Positions 55,545 to 64,000 of a stretch of 64,000 bases of DNA are shown here, piece after piece; position 1 is the stretch's first letter; every line of letters begins with the position of its first letter. The translations under genes and the position numbers were made by a program. The stretch is from VRUE01 sp963764365 (GTDB lineage: Bacteria; Actinomycetota; Thermoleophilia; Solirubrobacterales; 70-9): positions 5,604 through 69,603 of the forward strand of contig CAVXSI010000019.1 in NCBI GenBank assembly GCA_963764365.1. The letters run 5' to 3'. The notes beneath the pieces are model-generated. The model made no database searches. It had not been told where the DNA came from and saw only the letters and a program-made list of their open reading frames with translations.

Positions 55545-57144
55545 ATGGCTGATCAGGCGATCAACGAGTTGAACGCGACGCGACGCCTCTCCTACGGAGA
55601 GCAGCTGGCTCGCAGCGCGCGCAAGATGCCCGACGCGAGGGCGCTCAAATTCGGCGAGCAGGAGCGGAGCTTCCGCGAATTCGACGAGCGCGTCACCCGG
55701 CTCGCCAACGCTCTCGCCGCCCGCGGGGTGGTGAAGGGCGACCGCGTCGCGACCCTGGCCTACAACGCGCTCGAGGTGGTCGAGACCTACATGGCCGCCT
55801 CCCGCCTGGGCGCGATCTGCGTGCCGATGAACTTCCGCCTGGTGGCCGACGAGATCGTCTACATCGCCTCCGACAGCGGCGCCAAGGCGGTCGTCGTCGA
55901 CTCGATGCTCGCCGAGACCGTCGCCCGGGTGCGCAAGGAGGTGCCGACGCTGGAGAGCTGCCTCGTCTTCGACACCGACCCCGAGGCCGCCGGGGCCGGG
56001 GCCGAGGCCTACGAGGACGTGCTCGCCGAGTCCTCGACGGAGGCCCCGTGGGATCGACGTCTCCGAGCACGATCCCGCCTTCATCATGTACACGTCGGGC
56101 ACCACCGGCAGGCCCAAGGGCGCGGTCCTCAGCCACTTCAACCTGCTGATCAACACCTACAACGTGCTGGCGACGATGGCGATCTCCGGCAGCGAGGAAA
56201 TCTTCCTCTCCGGGCTGCCGCTGTTCCACATCGGGGGCCTCAACCTGATCTCGCCGCAGATCCTCCTCGGCGGCACCTCGGTGATCCTCGCGACCGGCGA
56301 ATTCGACGCCGCCAAGGTCGTCGACATGCTCGAGGAGGACAAGGTCACCGGCTGCTACTTCGTCCCCACCCAGTGGCAGCAGATCTGCGAAGTCCCGGGC
56401 GTGAAGGGCCGCGACCTGAGCCTGAAGCGGATGCTGTGGGGCGCCTCGGTGGCGCCGCCCTCGGTGCTGAAAGCGATGGAGGAGACCTTCCCCGGCGTGC
56501 CGACGTACAACTGCTTCGGCCAGACCGAGATGAGCTCGCTGACCTGCGTGCTGCTGGGCGAGGACGCGATCAGCAAGCAGGGCTCGGTGGGCACCCCGAT
56601 AGTCAACGTCGAGGCGCGCCTGGTCGACGACGAGATGAACGACGTGCCGAAAGGCGAGGCCGGCGAGATCGTCTACCGCGGCCCGACCGTGATGCAGGAA
56701 TACTGGAACAAGCCGGAGGCGACCGCCGAGGCGTTCGCCGGCGGCTGGTTCCACTCCGGCGACCTGGTCCGCGAAGACGAGGACGGGTTCATGTTCGTCG
56801 TCGACCGCAAGAAGGACATGATCATCTCCGGCGGCGAGAACATCTACTGCGCGGAGGTCGAGGCGGCGATCGACTCCCACCCGAAGGTGCGCGAGGTCGC
56901 GATCATCGGCGTGCCGCACGAGAAGTGGGTCGAGACCCCGCTCGCGGTGGTCGCGCCGGTCGACGCCGGCGACCCGCCGACCGAGGAGGAAGTGATCGAC
57001 TGGTGCCGCCAGAAACTCGCCTCCTACAAGAAGCCGAGCCGGGTCGTCATCGTCGACGAGCTGCCCCGCAACGCCAGCGGCAAGGTGCTCAAGTTCACGC
57101 TGCGCGAGGAGTACTCCGAGCAGCAGACGGCGACCGCGAGCTAG
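55545..57144 (+). CDS. AMP-dependent acyl-CoA synthetase, one frame break
   Basis: About 533 residues; ATG 55545 chosen for GAAGAGGAAG just upstream. N-terminal LSYGEQLARSARKMPDARAL. After a +1 break near 56055 come the P-loop FIMYTSGTTGRPKGAVLSH, LPLFHIGGLN, TYNCFGQTEMSS, GWFHSGDLVREDE, ISGGENIYCAEVEAA and the C-terminal Lys in NASGKVLKFTLRE. Long-chain or aryl acid:CoA ligase class. Downstream SRPBCC and SDR genes follow closely and are likely cotranscribed. Confidence 0.9.
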
Positions 57145-57153
57145 GGGGCGAGG

Positions 57154-57564
57154 ATGGCTGACGTGAGCCAGAGCGTCGTGGTCTCCAGCACCCCCGACGA
57201 GGTCTGGGCGGTGATCGGCGACCCGGTGAAGGTCGGCGACTGGCTGCCGATGATCGCCGAGTCGCGGATGGAAGGGGACCTGCGGATCGCCTCGATCAAC
57301 GGCCGCGAGGGCGTGATCAAGGAGCGGATCGTCGAGCACTCCGACGCCGACCGCCACTACAGCTATGAAGTCGTCGACGGGCCGATGAAGCTCGAGTCCT
57401 ACCTCTCGAAGCTCAGCGTCATCGCCGAGGGCGACGGCTCGCGGGTTCTCTGGGAGGCCGACTTCGAGCCGCCGGCCGGCCGCGACAAGGACGAGGTCGG
57501 GCAGGCGATCGACGCGACCTACCGCTCCGGCCTGCAGTCGCTCCGGGATGTCCTCGGCGACTGA
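57154..57564 (+). CDS. SRPBCC family protein (polyketide cyclase/START-like)
   Basis: 136 residues, intact. Opens with DVSQSVVVSSTPDEVWAVIG, the standard first strand and helix of SRPBCC domains, followed by VGDWLPMIAESRM and LWEADFEPP. A hydrophobic-ligand binding fold used by polyketide cyclases, lipid carriers and some stress proteins. No catalytic residues can be assigned. The SDR downstream begins inside its last codons (17-base overlap). Confidence 0.85.
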   Translation: MADVSQSVVVSSTPDEVWAVIGDPVKVGDWLPMIAESRMEGDLRIASINGREGVIKERIVEHSDADRHYSYEVVDGPMKLESYLSKLSVIAEGDGSRVLWEADFEPPAGRDKDEVGQAIDATYRSGLQSLRDVLGD

Positions 57565-58358
57565 GCCCGAGCACGTCGCGCTGGCCGAGGACGCCGCGGC
57601 CGGCGAGCGCTTCGACCTGAGCGGCAAGGTGGCCCTGGTCACCGGCGGCAGCCGCGGCCTCGGCCGGGCGATGGTGCTCGCCTTCGCCGCCGCGGGGGCG
57701 GACGTGATCATCGCCAGCCGCAAGCTCGACAACTGCGAGGCGCTGGCGGCGGAGGTCGGGGAGCCGCACCGGGCGCCGGGCGCTGGCCGTGGCCGCCCAC
57801 GCCGGCCGCTGGGAGGACATGGACCGGCTCGCCGAGCAGGCCTACGAGTCCTTCGGCCGGGTCGACGTCCTCGTCAACAACGCCGGCATGTCGCCGCTGT
57901 ACCCCGAGCCGGCGGCGGTCACCGAGGAGCTCTACGACAAGGTGCTGGCGGTCAACCTGAAGGGCCCGTTCCGGCTGACGGCGCTGATCGGCGCGCGGAT
58001 GGCCGCCGACGGGACCGGCGGCTCCGTGATCAACGTCTCCAGCGTCGCCTCCACCCATCCCCGCGGCGACGTGATCCCCTACGCGGCGGCGAAGGCGGGC
58101 GTCAACGCGATCACCAAGGGCTTCGCCCACGCCTGGCCGCGCCTGGTCCGCGTCAACGCGATCCTTCCCGGCACCTTCCTCACCGACATCTCCAAGGCCT
58201 GGGACATGGAGGCCTTCGAGCGCCGTGCCGAAGGCTTCGCCCTGCGCCGCGGCGGCTACCCGGACGAGGTGGTCGGCGCCGCCCTCTACTTCGCCAGCGA
58301 CGCCTCCAGCTACACCTCCGGCGCGCTGCTCGAGATCGACGGCGGCTACATCGGCTGA
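57548..58358 (+). CDS. Short-chain dehydrogenase/reductase (SDR), one frame break
   Basis: About 269 residues. FDLSGKVALVTGGSRGLGRAM at the cofactor site; a +1 break near 57778; then VDVLVNNAGMSPL, the catalytic Ser in NVSSVASTHP and Tyr-Lys in YAAAKAGVNAIT. End GALLEIDGGYIG. ATG 57548 overlaps the SRPBCC gene. Likely 3-oxoacyl reductase or alcohol dehydrogenase. Confidence 0.87.
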
Positions 58359-58377
58359 GCCGGCGCCGCCGCGCCGC

Positions 58378-59194
58378 TCAGGGTCGCAGCCGCTCCGCCC
58401 AGGGGAGCAGGATCGCGGCGACCTCGGCGGGGCGGTCGAGCATCACGTGGTGGAAGGCGCCGTCGACCTCGATCAGCGGCACCTCCTGGCCGGTCGCCTC
58501 GCGCAGCAGCCGCAGGCTGTGCCCGTCGACGTGGTCGCTGAGCGAGCCGGCGACCTCGATCAGCGGGCACTTGACCCTGCCGAGCAGGTCGCGCACCGCC
58601 TTGCCGCTGAAGGAGGGAAGCGCGCGCGGATCCCACTTCCAGCCCCAGCGCCCGTCGCGCTCGGTCACCGCGAGCGGCGCCAGCATCGCTTCGACCTCGC
58701 GGTTGGGGGGCTGCGGCGGCATCAGCCGGAAGGCCTCCATCGCGGCCTCGCGGGTCGGGTAGGAGCTCTGCCGGAAGCGGGCTTCGAAGCGGTCCAGGCC
58801 GGGCCGCCAGACAGCGCTGTCGATCAGCGCGACCCCGGCGACGAGCGGCGGGTGCAGCGCCGCGGTGGCGAGGGCGACGCCGCCGCCCATGCTGTGGCCG
58901 ACGAGGACCACGGGGCTGCCCTCGCCGACGGCCTCGGTCACCTCGCAGACCTCCTCGACCCAGAGCTCCACCGAGTACTCCGGGCGCCAGCCGCTGTCGC
59001 CGCCGTGGCCGCTGAGGTCCAGCGCCGCGACCCGCCAGTCGCGCTCCAGCAGCGGCGCCAGGCGACCGCCACCAGCCGCGGTTCGCGCCGCCGCCGTGGA
59101 TCAGGACCATCGCCGGCTCCGTCGCGGGGCCGGCGACCTCGTAGTGGACCGCGGAGCCCGCGGCCGTTGCCTGCGCCGGTCGCACTGGGCCCAT
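58378..59194 (-). CDS. Alpha/beta hydrolase, one frame break
   Basis: About 271 residues, ATG 59194. The oxyanion strand is MVLIHGGGANRGWW. After a +1 break near 59060 the nucleophile elbow VVLVGHSMGGG (Ser) follows, and the base His is in GAFHHVMLDRP near the end. Acid position probably in VAGSLSDHVD. Esterase, thioesterase or epoxide/C-C hydrolase; the substrate is open. Divergent from the acyl-CoA dehydrogenase at 59336. Confidence 0.82.
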
Positions 59195-59241
59195 CCTGCC
59201 GCCGCCCCGCCGGCCACCGCCGCGCCGAGCGGGCAGCGGCA

Positions 59242-59257
59242 CTGGAGGTCCCTCCAG
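59242..59257. promoter_or_regulatory. Operator-like inverted repeat, perfect match (site 12)
   Basis: CTGGAGGTCCCTCCAG in the 141-base divergent gap between the hydrolase and the acyl-CoA dehydrogenase. A convincing -10 hexamer at the usual distance is not visible (TGCGTT at 59305 is a weak candidate). Confidence 0.45.
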
Positions 59258-59335
59258 GATCGCCGGCGCGGCGGCTGGCGGCCGAGCGCCGCGATCCCCG
59301 AGGCTGCGTTCGGCCACCAACAGAGGAGAAACAGG

Positions 59336-60544
<1,209 letters not shown>

Positions 60545-60557
60545 GGCACCGCGGGCG

Positions 60558-61728
60558 ATGCCGATCGAAGGCCGAGAAGCGCTGATCCTCGGCGCGGTCC
60601 GCACTCGCGGTGGGCCGCGGCCACCCGGAGAAGGGGATCTTCCGCGACGTCCACCCGGTCGACCTGCTCGGGCGGACGCTGGAGGGGCTGGTCGACTCGG
60701 TTGGCGTCGACCCGGCCGAGATCGACATGGTCGTCGCGGGCTGCGTCTACCAGACCGCCGAGCAGTCCTCCGGGATCGGGCGCAACGCCTGGCTCTCCAA
60801 GGGCTTCCCCGAGGAGACGCCGGCGATGACCGTGGACGTCCGCTGCGGGTCCGGCCAGGAGGCGCTCAACGTCGCCGCGCTGCAGATCGCCACCGGCGTC
60901 AACGACCTGGTGGTGGCGACTGGGATCGAGCACATGGGCCGGGTCGGCTTCCCGGTCAACCTCGGCGCCCAGGAGCGCTGGGGCAAGGCCTTCAACGCCG
61001 AGCTGCTCGACCGCTACGCACTCGTGCCCCAGGGCATCGGCGCCGACATGATCGCCGACCGGTGGTCGATCACCCGCGAGGAGATGGACCTGCTCTCGCT
61101 CGAGTCCCACCGCCGCGCCGCCGCCGCCCAGCAGGCCGGCGCCTTCGCCCGTGAGATCGTCCCGATCGAGACCGCCGAGGGCGTCCAGAACGCCGACCAG
61201 GGGATCCGCGCCGACGCCTCGCCGGAGGCGATGGCGGGCCTGAAGCCCGCCTTCCAGGCCGACGGCCGGGTCACCGCCGGCAACTCCTCGCAGATCTCCG
61301 ATGGCGCCGCGGCACTGCTCCTCGCCTCGCCGCGGAAGGCGGCCGAGCTCGGCCTCTCGCCGCGGGCGCGGGTCGTCGACCAGGTCGTCGTCGGGGTCGA
61401 CCCGGTGACGATGCTGACCGGGCCGATCCCGGCCACGCGGAAGATCCTCGAGCGCAACGGGATGTCGCTCTCGGACATCGACCTGGTCGAGATCAACGAG
61501 GCGTTCGCCTCCGTGGTCCTCGCCTGGGAGCGCGAGCTCGGGCCGGAAATGGAGCGGGTCAACCCGCGCGGCGGTGCGATCGCGATCGGCCACCCGCTCG
61601 GCTCTACCGGTGCCCGCCTGCTGACCACCCAGCTGCATGCCCTCGAGGACGAGGACGGGGAGATCGGGCTGGTCACGATGTGCTGCGCCGGCGGCATCGG
61701 CACGGCGACGCTGATCCAGCGCGTCTGA
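60558..61728 (+). CDS. Thiolase, one frame break
   Basis: About 390 residues. An early +1 break near 60605 separates EALILGAVRT from VGRGHPEKGIFRDVHPVDL. Acyl-enzyme Cys in TVDVRCGSGQEA; DLVEINEAFASVVLAWE; His in GGAIAIGHPLGSTGA; second Cys in MCCAGGIGTA. Cotranscribed with the acyl-CoA dehydrogenase upstream, giving the first and last enzymes of a beta-oxidation round. Confidence 0.88.
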
Positions 61729-61748
61729 GCGACGCACCCGGCCCGGCC

Positions 61749-62914
61749 TCAGCGCCGTTGGTCGAAGCGCCGGCCGAGGTACTCGGAGGCGATCCGGATC
61801 CGCTGGATCGTCGGCGTGCCGCCCGCCAGAGCCCAGCCGTGGGCGTTGCGGTGGTGGCGCTCGACGGCGTAGTCGGGGTGGTAGCCGTAGCCGCCGTGCA
61901 GCTGGACGGCGAGGTCGGAGACGCGCTTCGCCATCTCGTTGGAGAAGCACTTCGCGACCGAGGCCTCGAGCGGGTCCGGCGTCGCGGTGCCTGCGGCTTC
62001 GGCGGCGCGGCGGATCAGCAGGCGCGCGGCCTCGACTTGGATCACCATGTCGGCGATCGTCGCCTGCACGGTCTGGAACTCGATCAACTCGTGATCGAAC
62101 TGGCGCCGCTCCTGCACGTAGGCGGCGCAGAGGTCGAGGCAAGCCTGGCCGATCGCGAGGCTCATCGTCGAGTTGCCGAGCCGCTCGACCGAGAAGACGC
62201 CGAACAGCCTGCCGAATTCCCCGACGCCGGTGATCAGGTTCTCACGCGGTACCCGCACGCCGTCGAAGTTGATGTCGGCGGAGGGGATGCCGTGCAGTCC
62301 CATCAGCTGCTCCTGGGGGCCGAAGGAAACGCCCGGCATGTCGGCGTCGACGACGATCGAGCCGACGCCCTTGGCTCCGGGCCGGTCCTCGAGCCGGACG
62401 TAGACGAGGTACTGCTCCGCGTGGCCGCCCCCCGAGCACCAGCGCTTGCTGCCGTCGACCACGTAGTCGTCGCCGTCCAGGCGGGCGGTCGCCTTCAGTT
62501 CGGTCGCGGCGGAGCCGGCGTCGGCCTCGGAGATGGAGAGCGCCATCGTCTTCTCGCCGGCGGCGATCGCGGGGCAGGAAGCGCTCCCGCTGTTCGGCCG
62601 TGCCGAGCACGTCGACGACGCGGGCCGGGCCGGTGTTCGCCTCGAAGATCTGGAAGGCGGCGACCTGGTTGCGCTTCGCCATCTCCTCGATCGCGATCAG
62701 GGCGCTGTAGAGCTCGAGGCCGCTGCCGCCGAACTCGGTCGGCAGGCAGATCCCGAGCAGGCCGAGGCTCGGCGAGCCGCTCGCGCTCGGCCGCCGGCAG
62801 GAAGGTGAACTCGCGGTCCCACTCCTGCGCCCGCGGCGCGTAGACGTCGTCGGCGAGCCGGCCGACCATCTCCCTCAGCTCCTGCTGCTCGTCGTTCAGC
62901 GGCGGGTTGCTCAT
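61749..62914 (-). CDS. Acyl-CoA dehydrogenase with altered C-terminal motif, two frame breaks
   Basis: About 388 residues. N-terminal NDEQQELREMVGRLADDVYAP; +1 breaks near 62765 and 62572; then SISEADAGSAATELK, YVVDGSKRWCSGGG, and ERRQFDHELIEFQTVQ. The C-terminal motif that normally reads YEGTSEI is AGGTPTI, so the usual base Glu is Thr. A Glu in FSVERLGNSTM occupies the place used as base by isovaleryl- and long-chain-CoA dehydrogenases. Divergent from the thioesterase gene. Confidence 0.83.
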
Positions 62915-63071
62915 CTTCCTCCTCGGTCGTGCTCCGCGGCGCTGCTGCGGACGGGCAAAGCCTAGGCCGGTTCGGCTGTCGCCGGCCGAGACGCCGCCGC
63001 CGCCGGCTTCGGCGATTACCACAGTCGCGGCGCCGCGCGCGACCGCGCGGCGACACGCGCGAGGGGGCAGA

Positions 63072-63921
63072 ATGGCGGCGATGGCGGCCGGTCGCAGTCA
63101 AGCTCCTTCGAGCGGGCCACAGCGGTGCAGCCGCTCGGAGACGGTCGCTACCGAGCCGACGTCGGCGACGAGTGGAACGGGCCGATCGCGCCCAACGGCG
63201 GCATCCTCGCCGCCCTCTGCGTGCGCGCCGCCGCCGCCGAGCTGGGCGAGCCGGCGCCGCCGCCGCGGATGCTCGCCGCGCAACTTCCTCGAGGCGGCCC
63301 CGGTCGGGCCGGCCGAGGTCGAGGTCGAGGTCCTGCGCCGTGGCAAGCGGGTGGCGGCGGCGCAGTCGCGGCTGCGTCAGAACGGGAAGCTGATCTGCCA
63401 GACGTCGGTCGTCTTCTCCGCCTCGCGCGAGCAGGACGTCGAGCTGCGGGCGGTCGCTCCGGCGGTGCCGCCGCCGCAGGAGGTGACGCCGATCCCCGGC
63501 TCGGGCCTGGTCGGGCTGCCGCCGGTCTTCCAGCGGCTCGAGGTGCGGCCGCTGTTCGGCCGCCGCCCGGCGCCTGGGGCGAAGGGGAGCCGCTGGCAGG
63601 CGGATGGGTCTCGATGCGCGACGAGGACGAGCCCCTCGACGTGCCCCGGATCTGCGCTCTCACCGACCTCTGGTGGCCGGCGGTCTTCGGCCGCATGCGG
63701 GAGCTGGTGGCGGTGCCGACCCTGCAGCTGACGATCGACGTCCGCAGCGTCGAGCGAGGCGCAGCGCCGCCGGTCTTGGCCCGCTTCGAGGCGCGCAACG
63801 TGATCGAGGGCCACGTCGACGAGGTCGGCGAGCTGTGGTCGCGGGACGGCGTCCTGTTGGCGGAAAGCCGGCAGCTGGCGCTGCTGCCGGCGGTGATGCG
63901 CGAGGCCGCGGAGAGCGATGA
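63072..63921 (+). CDS. Acyl-CoA thioesterase (TesB-like double hotdog), several frame breaks
   Basis: Readable in pieces: ATAVQPLGDGRYRADVGDEW and APNGGILAALCVRA, then NFLEAAPVGPAEVEVEVLRR with GKRVAAAQSRLRQNGKL, then CALTDLWWPAVFGRM and TLQLTIDVRSV. The N-x-G-G-x-L and the second-domain LTDLWWPAVF blocks fit actinobacterial thioesterases of about 270 residues. Breaks lie near 63095, 63280 and 63570-63600, and one more is needed to reach the TGA at 63919-63921 that overlaps the bioA ATG. Hydrolyses acyl-CoA to free acid. Confidence 0.68.
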
Positions 63922-64000
63922 GGGGGGATACCGAGATCGAGCACCTGCTGGCGTTCGATCGCGAGCACGTCTGGCACCCCTACGCGCCGTTGCCGGCGCC
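63918..64000 (+). CDS. bioA: Adenosylmethionine-8-amino-7-oxononanoate aminotransferase BioA (3' end outside window)
   Basis: Only the first 27 codons are visible. They read DREHVWHPYAPLP, the invariant N-terminal segment of BioA. ATG 63918 overlaps the presumed thioesterase stop (ATGA). The enzyme makes 7,8-diaminononanoate for biotin. It lies 13.7 kb downstream of bioF with unrelated acyl-CoA genes between. Confidence 0.75.
   Translation, partial: MRGDTEIEHLLAFDREHVWHPYAPLPA

Noticed and set aside
7095..59257. Shared repeat interpreted as a CRP or FNR box
   Set aside because: The TG-to-CA distance (10 bases between) fits neither TGTGA-N6-TCACA nor TTGAT-N4-ATCAA, and the half-site TGGAG/TGTGG is different; kept as an unassigned operator.
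62945..62960. CTGCGGACGGGCAAAG as a thirteenth copy of the shared repeat
   Set aside because: At least three deviations from the pattern including core positions; not counted.

Overview
The window is about 70% G+C, uses GTG and TTG starts freely, and has short intergenic gaps with many ATGA/TGATG start-stop overlaps. It carries a GAF-PucR regulator, a TetR regulator, a ribose-type ABC importer with a lipoprotein binding protein, and a very dense set of acyl-CoA enzymes. This fits a high-GC Actinomycetota chromosome, possibly Thermoleophilia/Solirubrobacterales-like; that placement is inference. I see no rRNA, tRNA, CRISPR array, insertion sequence or phage gene, and no gene-free stretch over 300 bases. 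The longest gap is the divergent 25446-25684.

Layout. 1-9.3 kb: a crotonase, a broken hotdog gene, SCP2-like, alpha/beta hydrolase and SnoaL-like genes, an acyl-CoA synthetase, a thiolase, a haloalkane dehalogenase on the opposite strand, a second crotonase and two zinc alcohol dehydrogenases. 9.3-13.2 kb (minus): CoA-transferase, SDR, HAD hydrolase, acyl-CoA dehydrogenase. 13.3-20.6 kb: two aminoglycoside-phosphotransferase-fold kinases, SDRs, a MaoC hydratase, a crotonase and the GAF-PucR regulator. 20.5-25.4 kb (mostly minus): acyl-CoA dehydrogenase with a one-domain biotinyl protein, a tyrosine phosphatase, SDR, quinone oxidoreductase and crotonase. 25.7-35.7 kb: a probable operon of crotonase, cyclase-family hydrolase, sugar-type ABC importer, acyl-CoA carboxylase carboxyltransferase, and a kinase / DUF6285 / acyl-CoA dehydrogenase cassette resembling LvaABC. 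35.7-47.8 kb: TetR, tandem CoA-transferases, synthetase, amidohydrolase, two tiny desulforedoxin-like proteins, two crotonases flanking an unusual CoA-transferase, a thiolase and an MFS exporter. 47.9-50.2 kb: bioB-bioF. 50.3-64 kb: SDRs, nitronate monooxygenase, a progesterone-5beta-reductase-like SDR, synthetase, SRPBCC, acyl-CoA dehydrogenases, thiolase, thioesterase and the start of bioA.

Together the genes form a catabolic island. It could import or hydrolyse a substrate, activate it to CoA thioesters (three synthetases, four type III CoA-transferase genes), oxidise it through five acyl-CoA dehydrogenases, eight crotonases, about eight SDRs and three thiolases, and feed carboxylation and biotin-dependent steps. 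The actual substrate cannot be read from sequence. The kinases suggest hydroxy-acid intermediates, and the PRISE-like, SCP2-like and SnoaL-like genes are compatible with terpenoid or steroid side chains.

The most interesting signal is not a gene. A 16-base inverted repeat, YTGKNG-N4-CNMCAR, occurs in at least twelve upstream regions (perfect in six). In most cases a -10-like hexamer starts about 50 bases from its centre, which places the repeat near -60. It behaves like a shared activator operator for the whole island, including bioB.

Caution: about half the genes are split by frame breaks, almost all of them +1. Because key motifs continue across each break, I treat these as probable sequence errors and annotate whole genes; break positions are approximate.
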